64,000 nt of DNA from DATFVA01 sp963743325 (GCA_963743325.1 CAVUOZ010000012.1:1-64000); one strand, 5' to 3'; shown: positions 44,692-54,349, numbered from the stretch's first letter. The notes: generated by a model from the sequence alone, not told the origin. Numbers and translations are program-made.

Positions 44692-46317
44692 TTAAAATCT
44701 GGTGGTTAAATCAAGAAGAATCCTTCCGGAAGTACTGGTTTTCTCGAATATTCCCTCATAGCTGATTGATAGAAATACCGGGTTGAACAGTATAGTTGAG
44801 AGATCCACAGAAACAGAATTTTGATTAAAGTTCCCGATAGTGCTATAAAACTTATACTGCGTATTCCTGTAATCAACTGAGATATCAAAATTATTTCCTA
44901 TGCTCCTGCTTAGTCTTAATCCTGCAACTCCGCCTTCAATATAACTGGTTATTAATTTTGTGTACGAAATAGTCGGTGTTACTTCAATCGCAGGGATCTG
45001 TGTATAACCTAAATATCCTGCAAAGTTTCTTGCTGGCTTTAAATCACCTTTCTGGTATCTGTATCCGCCGCTAACACCAAGGAATATTTTATTAAACGGC
45101 CTGAGATTTATTCTTGCATTGAAACCCTGCCTGGTTTCATTCTCAAATAAGCTGTCGATAAAGTTTTTATATGTTTCATAAAAGATAACATTTTTCCTTG
45201 CATCATAATTAAGAGACACTGAGATAACTCTTGAAGGTGAATACCTTAAGGATGCAAAAAGACTGGTTAGCTGAAATCCATAAGATTTAATCCCCATTAT
45301 TTCCTTGAACATATCCACTTCTGTAGAAAGGAAGATATTCGTATTCGGGATAAGGGAATTAGAATGCTGGAAATAAAGAAAACGTCTGTCGGTTTTAAAA
45401 TCATTCGTCTGTTCAAAGAAAGCAGCGGTATTACTCATATAACCGGAGCTGAGTGAATCGTCTCTACCTATGTAAATCCCGTATTCAAACAACTTCATAT
45501 TAAGACCCAGGTCGGTATAGTTAGGTCTTGAACCGGCAACTATTCCCAGGTAATTCTCATTTATTCCTGTTTCAAACTGCAGTCCGTCAATTGAACTGAT
45601 ATTTGAAATTTTTCTGTTCAAATGTCGGCCTAACCATGCTGAGGTCTTCTTCGTAAACTCATAGTACAGCGCAAAATCATATACTCTTAAACTTTGTCCG
45701 ATATTATCTGATAATTTTGCCCACTGGTCTGCTCTGTAAGCAAATGTCATATAATCAGAAAATGATAAATTGCTTCCGCCTATATTTTTTGCATCCAGAG
45801 CAAAAGAATATCTCCATCGCTGGTTATCCGCAAAATAGGCCGAATTGGAAATGTTTGAATATGATTGAATTGAAAATTTTCCCGAAATCCCGGACTCATT
45901 GAGTTTTCTTCTGGAGAAATTCTCCTTGCTTGTAATTTCCTGACTTGTTAATACTATGGCTGTTTCGGGTAATTTACTCTCTACAATTGTTGTGTCAGGA
46001 ATTTCCCGTTCGATTACAGCATAAAGTCTATCATCAACGTTAAGATCAATATCTGTGATCGTTTGCCCGGCTACGGATTTTGTTGAAATAAACTGAACAA
46101 TGATTGCAGGAACCATCCTGTTGTCAGTTTTCTGATATAATGTATCCCCCTGGGATATTCCTCCTGTATTCTCAAATTTCACATATACATTCTGTGCTGA
46201 TTTATAAGTTACTACTCCGATGCGTTCTACTTTTTCATACGAATTAGCATACAAGAGACTGCCCGTTAAACAAAAGAGAATGGCTGTAATCATAATATTT
46301 ATCTTCCGGTTCATCAT
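44692..46317 (-). CDS. Outer-membrane beta-barrel candidate, last gene of cytochrome locus
   Basis: 541 residues from ATG 46317 (one base after the 46-heme gene stop, with AGGG upstream). A signal peptide (about 1-22, ending LYA) is followed by a small SH3-like beta domain (about 25-105, ERIGVVTYKSAQNVYVKF) and then many amphipathic strands with aromatic belts (RWRYSFALDAKNI, ISVSLNYDARKNVIF, NNFDISVDYRNTQYKF) up to a C-terminal Phe, the signature of a beta-barrel (LLDLTTRF). It may be a porin holding the cytochromes across the outer membrane. No CxxCH is present. Confidence 0.78.
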   Translation of the reverse strand: MMNRKINIMITAILFCLTGSLLYANSYEKVERIGVVTYKSAQNVYVKFENTGGISQGDTLYQKTDNRMVPAIIVQFISTKSVAGQTITDIDLNVDDRLYAVIEREIPDTTIVESKLPETAIVLTSQEITSKENFSRRKLNESGISGKFSIQSYSNISNSAYFADNQRWRYSFALDAKNIGGSNLSFSDYMTFAYRADQWAKLSDNIGQSLRVYDFALYYEFTKKTSAWLGRHLNRKISNISSIDGLQFETGINENYLGIVAGSRPNYTDLGLNMKLFEYGIYIGRDDSLSSGYMSNTAAFFEQTNDFKTDRRFLYFQHSNSLIPNTNIFLSTEVDMFKEIMGIKSYGFQLTSLFASLRYSPSRVISVSLNYDARKNVIFYETYKNFIDSLFENETRQGFNARINLRPFNKIFLGVSGGYRYQKGDLKPARNFAGYLGYTQIPAIEVTPTISYTKLITSYIEGGVAGLRLSRSIGNNFDISVDYRNTQYKFYSTIGNFNQNSVSVDLSTILFNPVFLSISYEGIFEKTSTSGRILLDLTTRF

Positions 46318-46318
46318 C

Positions 46319-49300
46319 TTAGTCCCTGTTAACTCCATTCTTCATCGGGGCATCTCCAAAGTGAGATGTCGAATGACAATTCCAGCAGTCTGTTGGATCG
46401 CCGGTATCGTGTCCTTCAAGAAAATCATTATAATGACAGCTTAAGCATTGAGGCTGATAGTTTGCTTCCGAATGGCAATTACTGCAATCCATAGTATTAT
46501 GAGGACCACTTAGAGTATAAAAACTATGATCAAAACTTGCGGGCTGCCAACCATTCTGAGTATGACAATCCAAACATTCATGTGCAAAATTTAACTGCAC
46601 ATGAGGAGGATCTGTTGTTGCATTAAAATTATCTGAATGACAGCCGTAACACGTATTAGGAATATTAGTATAATTTCCGTTGTGACAGGCATTGCAATCG
46701 TTTTGTATTGCAATATGTGCCCCCACAAACGGGAAGTAATTAGAATGAATGGGGAATTGTGCAGGCGACCATCCCGGGTCTGTAGTATGACAGGTCTGGC
46801 ATTCCGTAGATAGCTGTAAAGCAGTATGACTCGGATTAGTAGTGTTATTATAATTAGTTTCATGACATGCAAAACAAGCCGTAGGTGTACCAGTATATCC
46901 TGATTCATGGCAGGCAGAACATTGAACCTGTAAATGGGCACCCGTTAACGGGAAGTTCGTATTATTGTGATCAAATGTTGCTCCGTCCCACCCGTTAAAA
47001 TTATGACACAAATCGCAGTTTGTGGGATAATTTTGAGCAACATGATTTGGTGCGGAATTATATTCTGACTGATGACATGGTAGACAATTCGGGCTCAATC
47101 CTGTAACAGTTCCCTGGTGGCATTCTGAACACTGAATCTGTGCATGCACACCTAATAGCTGGAATCCTGTAGTACCATGATTAAAGGTAGATGGAATCCA
47201 AGCTGTTGTTGTATGGCAATCCTGACAGGTGGTAGGAAGACCGGCTGCCACATGGTTCGGATTTGCTGCATTATTATAGTCAGTCTGATGACAGGATACG
47301 CAATCGGGACTTAACCCGGTAATGATTCCCTGATGACAGGTTGAGCACTGCAATGCTGCATGAGCTCCATCCAGTGTAAACCCTGTTGTTGAATGATTAA
47401 AAGTTGATGGAGACCATCCATTTGCAGTATGACAGTTTTCACAGGATGTGGGAATACCAGCAGCCAAGTGATTAGGGTTCGTTGCATTATTATAATCATT
47501 TTGATGGCACGGCAGGCATTCGGTTGAAGTAAGATTATAATTTCCGTTATGGCAGGCATTGCAGTCTGTGATTGTTGCATGCTGCCCCAATAATTCAAAA
47601 TATTGATTGTGCTGAGGGAATTGTGCAGGCTGCCATCCCGGATTCGTTGTGTGGCAGGTTTCACAGGTAATAGCAATTCCTAATGATTGATGGTTAGGAT
47701 TAGTTGTACCATTATAATTATTTTGATGGCAATCAGAACATACAGTTGATGGCGGCTGAGTATATCCATTCACATGACAGTCTTCACAGGCAACAGTTAA
47801 ATGAGCACCTGTCAGAGGGAAGTTCGATAAATCATGGTTAAATGAACCATCTGCATCTCCTGTTGGATGGCAGGCATAGCAGGCATTGCTCTCATATATA
47901 TAACCCTGAACCCCGTTATGGTGTCCATCTGTATCCTGTTGATTATGTTCATGACAGGTGATACACGAGAAAACTGAAAAATCATTAGCCTGAGTATGAC
48001 AATCACTGCAGGCAGTCCAGGTACCATTATGCCTTCCGGAATAGATCGGGAAGAACTGGGCATCATGATCAAATGTCGCAGGTTGCCAGGCAGTCTGTGA
48101 ATGACAGGTTTGACAGTCGGTTCCAAATCCGGCTGCCTGATGGTTCGGATTGGTTGTATTATTATAATCCTGGGCATGACATCCGTAACATTGATTGGGT
48201 GTACTGTTATAATTTCCATTATGGCAGGATGCGCAGTCAATGCTTGTGTGAGCTCCTATCAATTCGTAATAATTATTATGAATCGGGAAAGTCGCAGGCT
48301 GCCAGCCGGGATTTGTCGTATGGCATGTCTGGCAATCAGTTGGAATACCTATTGCCTGGTGATTAGGATTAGTAGTCGTATTAAAATTTGACAGGTGGCA
48401 GCTTTCACATTGAGTCGGCGTTCCTGCAAACCCACTCTGATGACAGCTTGAACAATCGACTGTCTGATGGGCTCCTGTCAAAGGGAAGCCCGTTGTACTA
48501 TGATCAAAGTTTGTGTCACCCCAGTCATTCGTGTTGTGACACATCTCGCACTCATGGGGATAATTTTGTGCAACATGTTCCGGGGCGTTGTTATAATCTG
48601 CCTGATGACAGGAATAGCATGCAGGGTTTGCATTCGAAGTAGTTCCCTGGTGACAGGAGGAGCACTCTAAACCGATATGCCGCCCGGTTAATGTAAATCC
48701 TGTAGTTGCATGGTCAAACGTAGATGGAATAAACGCGGATGTATTATGGCAGTCCTGGCACTGTGTTGAAATCCCTGCAGCCACATGATTGGGATTCACT
48801 GCACTATTATATGAACTCTGATGGCAGGAATAACAATCCATAGGGGTTCCTGCAAAACCTTGAGAATGGCAGGAAGAACAGCTCGCATTAATGTGTGCAC
48901 CTGTTAAAGGAAATTGAGTGGTATTATGATCAAAGTTTGCCGGTGACCATCCGTTTATAGTATGACATTGTGTACAATCTAAGGAGAAATTTCCCAGTCT
49001 ATGGTTAGGATCCGTAGCAGCATCATAATTCGCCTGGTGGCAGGAAACACAGTCTGTTGAAAGTCCTTTGAAGTTGCCTCCCTGCCCATGACAGGAAGCG
49101 CATTCGATATTATGTCCCCCGGTTAATGGGAAGAAATCATGATTAAAGTTAGTAGCAGACCAGACCATACTGGTAATATCGTGACAATCTTCGCACGTGG
49201 TTGAGAATCCTGCGGTAATATGGTTAGGGCTGGTTGTCGCGTTATAATTGGCCTGATGGCAGGAATAGCAGTCAATAGAAAGAACCTGGAAATTTAAGTC

Positions 49301-49729
49301 CTGGTACTGTGCGTGGCACTGCTCGCAGTCTGCAAGCCTGTGTGCTCCAACAAGGGGAAACCGGCTTTCCTGGTGTACAACATCTATATTTTTAACAATC
49401 CATGTCTGAGCAGTATGACACCTCTCGCAGTCAAATCCTACTGAACCGCGGTGAACGTCTTTATGGCAGGAAAAACAGTCTTCTGTTTCTTTTGCTTTTG
49501 AAAAGATTAAAGATTCGTGACAGGACTTACAATTAACCTCTTTATGCTGACCGGCTAAATCAAAACCTGTTGAACTATGATCAAACTTTACTGAATCTGG
49601 CGTTACCTTCCATGAAGTGGATTCGTGGCAGAAAGAACAATCAATATTAAAACTAGCTCCGTGAGGGGATTGTGCTAAAGCTGCTGAAGCAAGAAACATA
49701 AAAAATATTATGAATGACAGGCAGCGCAT
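46319..49729 (-). CDS. 46-heme c-type cytochrome
   Basis: 1136 residues: signal peptide (MRCLSFIIFFMFLASAALAQ) and, by direct count, 46 CxxCH heme c motifs. They repeat every 70-75 residues as groups of three: an outline FDHxTTGFPLTGAH-x-CSSCH, then CYSCH followed by YNxxTNPNH, then CQTCH and WxPATF; 15 such groups plus one. Spare His residues in GAH and NPNH are candidate second axial ligands for bis-His hemes. It would be exported through Sec, given hemes in the periplasm and may lie at the outer membrane or surface. It overlaps the previous gene by 22 bases and abuts the barrel gene. Confidence 0.93.
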   Translation of the reverse strand: MRCLSFIIFFMFLASAALAQSPHGASFNIDCSFCHESTSWKVTPDSVKFDHSSTGFDLAGQHKEVNCKSCHESLIFSKAKETEDCFSCHKDVHRGSVGFDCERCHTAQTWIVKNIDVVHQESRFPLVGAHRLADCEQCHAQYQDLNFQVLSIDCYSCHQANYNATTSPNHITAGFSTTCEDCHDITSMVWSATNFNHDFFPLTGGHNIECASCHGQGGNFKGLSTDCVSCHQANYDAATDPNHRLGNFSLDCTQCHTINGWSPANFDHNTTQFPLTGAHINASCSSCHSQGFAGTPMDCYSCHQSSYNSAVNPNHVAAGISTQCQDCHNTSAFIPSTFDHATTGFTLTGRHIGLECSSCHQGTTSNANPACYSCHQADYNNAPEHVAQNYPHECEMCHNTNDWGDTNFDHSTTGFPLTGAHQTVDCSSCHQSGFAGTPTQCESCHLSNFNTTTNPNHQAIGIPTDCQTCHTTNPGWQPATFPIHNNYYELIGAHTSIDCASCHNGNYNSTPNQCYGCHAQDYNNTTNPNHQAAGFGTDCQTCHSQTAWQPATFDHDAQFFPIYSGRHNGTWTACSDCHTQANDFSVFSCITCHEHNQQDTDGHHNGVQGYIYESNACYACHPTGDADGSFNHDLSNFPLTGAHLTVACEDCHVNGYTQPPSTVCSDCHQNNYNGTTNPNHQSLGIAITCETCHTTNPGWQPAQFPQHNQYFELLGQHATITDCNACHNGNYNLTSTECLPCHQNDYNNATNPNHLAAGIPTSCENCHTANGWSPSTFNHSTTGFTLDGAHAALQCSTCHQGIITGLSPDCVSCHQTDYNNAANPNHVAAGLPTTCQDCHTTTAWIPSTFNHGTTGFQLLGVHAQIQCSECHQGTVTGLSPNCLPCHQSEYNSAPNHVAQNYPTNCDLCHNFNGWDGATFDHNNTNFPLTGAHLQVQCSACHESGYTGTPTACFACHETNYNNTTNPSHTALQLSTECQTCHTTDPGWSPAQFPIHSNYFPFVGAHIAIQNDCNACHNGNYTNIPNTCYGCHSDNFNATTDPPHVQLNFAHECLDCHTQNGWQPASFDHSFYTLSGPHNTMDCSNCHSEANYQPQCLSCHYNDFLEGHDTGDPTDCWNCHSTSHFGDAPMKNGVNRD

Positions 49730-51318
49730 CTGAAATCTTCTAATTTATATTTTATGTATTGATTGTTATTTATACTTACATTTGGATGACAGCGTGAACA
49801 TTCCAATTTTTGATGAGCTCCCTCTAACGAAAATCTGGTCTGGTTGTGGTTAAATTTATCCGGTTTCCAGTTATTGAATGTATGACAGCGTCCGCAGTTT
49901 GAATTTCCGTTTTCAATAAACTGGCCATAATGTATATCTTTATGACAGCTTTCACATTTCGAATTCAGTGATACAAACCGGAATATTTTATTGCCTGTAT
50001 CCTCCTCTTTATAATGGCACTTTCCGCAGCTTACATCCTTATGTTTCCCTTCAAGGGCAAAGGTTGTAAGCCCGTGATCAAATTTAATAGTATTCCAGCT
50101 ATCAGTAAAGTGACATCCTGAACAATTGTTATTTTGCATAAATTTATCAGTTATTTCAGTTCCGTGAACATTTTTATGACAGTCAATGCAATTTTCCCCT
50201 ATTTTTCTAAAGTGCCATTTGTCTACCTGATAATGGCACGACTTGCAGGGAACTGCAAGGTGAGCACCGGTTAACTTAAAATCTATTTTATCATGTTCGG
50301 TAATGGTGAAAGTTGAAGGATCGTAACCTTCTAAATTGTGGCATGCTGAACAATCTCTGACTGCAGCTCCTGTAGAAAATTCACCATTATGGTAATCCGT
50401 ATGACAATCGACACAATTTTGATGCCGCGGTTTGGAGTTAAGATCGTTTCCGTGGCATTTTGCACAAACTACAAGCTGATGCTTTCCGATTAGAGTATAA
50501 TTTGTCTTATTATGATCAAATGATTTTTGATTAATTACTGTAAATCCAGTGGTTACATGACAACTTTGACAGTCATGCCCGAATTTTCCCTGGTGAGCAT
50601 CCTTATGACAGTTTTCACAGGATGCAAACGCTATCCCCTTAAGTTTTGGAACTTCCTTACCGTTGACAACCTCATTTGGATGACATTTAATGCAGGCTAC
50701 GTTTAGATGTGCACCCGTTAGTTTATAAGCCGTCTTTGAATGATCAAAATTCTCTATCTTCTTAAAATCCGATGTATTGTGACAGTTACTGCATTGATTG
50801 CCTAAAGCACCTTTATGAATATCCTCATGACAGGTTTTACATACCTGATTAAGACCTAAATAAGTATCTTTTTTGTCCCGAACTTCTTGAAGCTGTATGA
50901 ATTCCCGCTTGTGGCAGTCTTCACATTTAATTTCCGCATGTTTTCCTGTTAGCTTAAATCCGGTTTTTGAATGATCATACTCATCCTTTTTATAGTTTAC
51001 TATTCTGAAATTTCTGCCATGGTGTTCACTGTGACAGTTCCAGCAATCTTTACTCTTAACCTCATTGCTGGAATGATACCCCCTTTTCTCGTTAATTAAT
51101 TTTTTTATTTCGGTATGACAATCAAGACACTTTGTAGTCTGAACCTGATTTCCCAGAACGTGACATTTTGTACAGTTACTTATCCCTTCATATTTAGCGT
51201 GTGCCGTTGTGAGATCTCCCGGGGAAATCTGAGCATAAAGCGGATTAAGAAAAACTACAAACACTATATATAATTTACGTAGTGCATGTAATAATTTTCG
51301 TACAGTTGAATTTTTCAA
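49708..51318 (-). CDS. 20-heme c-type cytochrome
   Basis: 536 residues from a TTG start at 51318 (GGAAG upstream). Signal peptide about 1-30 (FVVFLNPLYAQ), then 20 CxxCH motifs by direct count. The repeating unit is related to, but more divergent and lysine-rich than, that of the 46-heme protein (FDHSKTxYKLTGAHxxVACxKCH). The Lys-rich surface suits contact with acidic partners such as the Asp/Asn-rich 46-heme protein. It probably takes electrons from the membrane module encoded upstream and hands them on. Confidence 0.93.
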   Translation of the reverse strand: MKNSTVRKLLHALRKLYIVFVVFLNPLYAQISPGDLTTAHAKYEGISNCTKCHVLGNQVQTTKCLDCHTEIKKLINEKRGYHSSNEVKSKDCWNCHSEHHGRNFRIVNYKKDEYDHSKTGFKLTGKHAEIKCEDCHKREFIQLQEVRDKKDTYLGLNQVCKTCHEDIHKGALGNQCSNCHNTSDFKKIENFDHSKTAYKLTGAHLNVACIKCHPNEVVNGKEVPKLKGIAFASCENCHKDAHQGKFGHDCQSCHVTTGFTVINQKSFDHNKTNYTLIGKHQLVVCAKCHGNDLNSKPRHQNCVDCHTDYHNGEFSTGAAVRDCSACHNLEGYDPSTFTITEHDKIDFKLTGAHLAVPCKSCHYQVDKWHFRKIGENCIDCHKNVHGTEITDKFMQNNNCSGCHFTDSWNTIKFDHGLTTFALEGKHKDVSCGKCHYKEEDTGNKIFRFVSLNSKCESCHKDIHYGQFIENGNSNCGRCHTFNNWKPDKFNHNQTRFSLEGAHQKLECSRCHPNVSINNNQYIKYKLEDFRCAACHS

Positions 51319-51377
51319 CAGGCAGCTTCCCGCATATTTTTTTGGATAATTACAATGATGGATAAGGAAATTTAAAT

Positions 51378-52715
51378 TCAGATTTCATGTTTTAATATTG
51401 CATCTCCGAACTTTTTAGTTATCCGGATACCTATCTTTTCAAGAAAACTGGTAGGCAATTCTCCGCCGGCAAAAATATAAACAAGATCATTCTGCAGGCT
51501 TAGAAAATTTTCCTTTCCTTCAACAGAGATTATAACCGAGTCATCTTTAATTTCTTTTACAACTGAATTTAATATCACCCTGACCTGTCTTTTTTGGATC
51601 GCCCCTTGAATTCTCTCAAGATTTTTTGGTTTCAGCCGGGAAAATGAATCATTACGGTAGCTCAGTGTAACTTCATTTTGTTCATCAGCAAGAAGAAGTG
51701 CATTCTCAATTGCTGAATCTCCACCGCCTACAACTAAAACTTTATTATCATGAATCAGCTCGGGTTCAAGCAAACGGTAAGCTACTTTCTCCTTATTCTC
51801 ACCGGGTACTCCCAGTTTCCTCGGGGAGCCTCTTCTCCCGATTGAAAGGAGAATTGTCTTTGATGTGTAAACATCTTTGGATGTTTTTATCCGGAAAATT
51901 TCGCTTTCCCTTTCAATATCAACTACCTTTTCCTGCTCGTTTATTTTTATATGATTCCGGGTGATCGCCTCCATCCATAAGTTCAGCAATTCTGTTTTAG
52001 AAGTTTCGAATAATTTGACTTTTCCATAAAGGGGTAATTCCATTGAGGAAGTCATAACCACTTTGGCTCGCGGAAAATTAAAAACTGTACCCCCCAGACT
52101 ATCCTGTTCAAGAGTCAAATAATGCAGCCCTGCTTTTGCTGCAGTAAGGGTTGCTGCAATGCCTGCAGGTCCCGCACCTACTATAGCAACATCATATTGA
52201 GCTTTATGACCTGATTTTAATTTTTTTGCAATAAATTCAACAGCCTGCTTCCCCTGCTCAACAGCATTTTTAATCAGTCCCATTCCTCCCAGTTCGCCTG
52301 CAATAAAAACACCCGGTATGTTTGTTTCGAATTCAGGACTGACGTGCGGAAGTTCCACTCCTCTTTTTTCTGTGCCGATACATAATGTTATTGCCTCAAC
52401 AGGACAAGCGTGAAAACAGGCCCCGTGCCCTACACATCTGGAAGCATTTATTGTTCTTGCCTGGCCGCTTACTATACCAAGAATGTCCTTCTCAGGACAG
52501 GCAACCACACAGGCTCCGCTGCCGATACAAGTTTCAATATCCACAACCGGATGGAGAGATACCGGTTCATAAAATCCAAGTTCTTTAGCTCTTTCTATTT
52601 TATTAGTGGTTACCAACGTTCTTTTTTTGTACTTGCGCATATAGATGAACAGTACATAATACATTACCAGAAGAATTACGGCATAAGCTAATATATTTTC
52701 AAGAATGACTTCCAT
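51378..52715 (-). CDS. Membrane-anchored Fe-S/FAD/NAD(P)-dependent oxidoreductase
   Basis: 445 residues from ATG 52715. A transmembrane helix (about 5-25) precedes a bacterial ferredoxin-like domain with two clusters: Cys63, Ser66, Cys69, Cys73 (CIGSGACVVACP) and Cys94, His97, Cys100, Cys104 (CVGHGACFHACP); each motif lacks the usual second cysteine. A FAD-binding GAGPAG (180-185) and a dinucleotide-binding GGGDSAIENA (near 330) give a thioredoxin-reductase-like flavoprotein, but without the CxxC redox pair. It likely transfers electrons from NAD(P)H to a membrane or periplasmic acceptor. Between the TPR and 20-heme genes. Confidence 0.88.
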   Translation of the reverse strand: MEVILENILAYAVILLVMYYVLFIYMRKYKKRTLVTTNKIERAKELGFYEPVSLHPVVDIETCIGSGACVVACPEKDILGIVSGQARTINASRCVGHGACFHACPVEAITLCIGTEKRGVELPHVSPEFETNIPGVFIAGELGGMGLIKNAVEQGKQAVEFIAKKLKSGHKAQYDVAIVGAGPAGIAATLTAAKAGLHYLTLEQDSLGGTVFNFPRAKVVMTSSMELPLYGKVKLFETSKTELLNLWMEAITRNHIKINEQEKVVDIERESEIFRIKTSKDVYTSKTILLSIGRRGSPRKLGVPGENKEKVAYRLLEPELIHDNKVLVVGGGDSAIENALLLADEQNEVTLSYRNDSFSRLKPKNLERIQGAIQKRQVRVILNSVVKEIKDDSVIISVEGKENFLSLQNDLVYIFAGGELPTSFLEKIGIRITKKFGDAILKHEI

Positions 52716-52747
52716 TGAACCCAACTAAAAATAACGGTACTAATATA

Positions 52748-53353
52748 TTATAATTTCTCCAGGGATGATTTTGCGAGCTGTGCAGCTTCGTCTCCCGGGT
52801 AATCTGAAATCAGCTTGTTCCAGATTACCTTTGCTCTCTCTTTCTCTCCTTTACTTGCAGCTATTGCACCGAGGTTGTACATAGCCTGTGTATTATTTTT
52901 ATCATTATTCAATATTCTGCTGGTATAATCTTCAGCTTTATCGTAATTCTGCTTGCTGAAATAAACCATCGAAAGATTGAAAAGAATATCATTCCTGTGA
53001 GGGTCAACCTTCAGGATTTTTTCATAATAAATAATTGCCTCATCGGGTCTGTGTGCTGCAGACACAAAGTCCGCATATTCCCGTATTTTAATAGTGTCCC
53101 TGGGGTTTGCCTCAACATCTTTTTTCATCTTATCCATCTTCTGATAAACTTCCTGGGAAACATTGCTCTTTGATGGATTTCCTTCAACCGGATTCTGCAT
53201 TCCTTTATGCACATCATCATCAGGCATCTGCTTATTTTCAATATTTCCTGACGGAATCTGCGTTTCTGTATTTTTTGGTCTACTCAAAATAAAAAGCGTA
53301 ACTACCACACCAAGCCCCAATATAACATACAGATAGGCTATTTTGAATTTCAA
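52748..53353 (-). CDS. Membrane-anchored TPR protein of the cytochrome locus
   Basis: 201 residues. N-terminal transmembrane helix (about 5-22) then a low-complexity spacer (PSGNIENKQMPDDD) and three to four TPR units (about 80-195; RPDEAIIYYEKILKVDPH, NYDKAEDYTSRILNNDKN). In its fold it resembles the TPR parts of NrfG/CcmH that hold apo-cytochromes for heme attachment, and with 66 heme sites next door that role is plausible, but only by context. It lies 10 bases after the cytochrome b gene. Confidence 0.8.
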   Translation of the reverse strand: MKFKIAYLYVILGLGVVVTLFILSRPKNTETQIPSGNIENKQMPDDDVHKGMQNPVEGNPSKSNVSQEVYQKMDKMKKDVEANPRDTIKIREYADFVSAAHRPDEAIIYYEKILKVDPHRNDILFNLSMVYFSKQNYDKAEDYTSRILNNDKNNTQAMYNLGAIAASKGEKERAKVIWNKLISDYPGDEAAQLAKSSLEKL

Positions 53354-53363
53354 TTATATCCTC

Positions 53364-54239
53364 CTAAAAAATCCACTTATATCCAAAAATAATAGTAATC
53401 GCAATATGAACAAACATAATAACGAACATCGTTATCGCAAAAGGTAAATGAACGATATGCCAGTACCTGAAAAGTTTTTGTGTAGTTCTTAGCATACCGA
53501 TCTTGCGGGACAAAATTAATTTGGATTTGGAAATCCTCAGAATTTCCTTTTCTCTCTCACCTCTGAGATTAAGATGCCTCAATTCGCGTTTAATTTGACG
53601 CAAAACTGCATGTGTTCCAAAGTAGTCCTGAATCATCAGAGCAAAACTCGTTCCAAAGCTAACCTGTTTATATTTATCAGTTTGAGAATGCTTCTCTAAT
53701 CGTGCGATAATATTACCGTTAATTGAGTACTCAGATTTCAATCTGTGTGTCAAATCGTCATTTATAGCATTCAGCTCGCTTACGCTCAATTCTTTACCCT
53801 GAATAGTTCTCGGAATTTGTATATAAATGAACCTGCCGGCTACCCCGCTTGCTACTACCGCTACCATACTCCAGAAACTTACTGCCACAATTCCCCCAAA
53901 TTTAAACGTCGTATGATAAAGAACTAGTATGGGCCCTACGGTGCAAAGAAAAATATGAAATTCCAGCCAGTTCTTAAGAAATCCAATGTTGAAAAACCTC
54001 CTTACTCTTTTCCTGATCATGTAGATTGCAACACCGATTATCATCATAAGGCTTCCTATAATGCCGAATCCGTGTCCCAAAACTCCGCTTGGCTTTAACA
54101 AATCATTCTGCGGCTGAAAAAATCTCTCCTCAATAGGAGTGTTATAATACTGGTAACCATTCACTGCCAGAAGTAAAGTCACTCCCACCCCGACAATAAT
54201 AAAAAGGACTATGTAAATACGATGCAGGGATTTATTCAT
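53364..54239 (-). CDS. Membrane b-type cytochrome-like protein
   Basis: 291 residues with about five transmembrane helices (about 8-27, 54-73, 93-112, 118-138, 262-286) and a cytoplasmic or periplasmic helical domain (about 150-255). Candidate heme ligands within helices are His56, His95, His109, His261/His264 and His278. This layout recalls cytochrome b561/ferric reductase-like transmembrane proteins; no FAD domain is fused. First gene of the locus and likely the membrane electron entry or partner of the Fe-S/FAD protein. I cannot place it in a known family with certainty. Confidence 0.75.
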   Translation of the reverse strand: MNKSLHRIYIVLFIIVGVGVTLLLAVNGYQYYNTPIEERFFQPQNDLLKPSGVLGHGFGIIGSLMMIIGVAIYMIRKRVRRFFNIGFLKNWLEFHIFLCTVGPILVLYHTTFKFGGIVAVSFWSMVAVVASGVAGRFIYIQIPRTIQGKELSVSELNAINDDLTHRLKSEYSINGNIIARLEKHSQTDKYKQVSFGTSFALMIQDYFGTHAVLRQIKRELRHLNLRGEREKEILRISKSKLILSRKIGMLRTTQKLFRYWHIVHLPFAITMFVIMFVHIAITIIFGYKWIF

Positions 54240-54349
54240 GTAATTACTACAATAATTAGTATTTATTTATTTATTATAATTAAAATAATAATTTTTTTGT
54301 AACATTAATGAAATGGGAAAGAAATATGGGTGCCGTTGCGTTGGAAGAA

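Noticed and set aside
46319..49729. Many short, evenly spaced DNA repeats in the cytochrome region as a CRISPR array
   Set aside because: The periodicity follows a single 1136-codon frame with CxxCH repeats, spacing is long and there are no unique spacers; it is a coding repeat.
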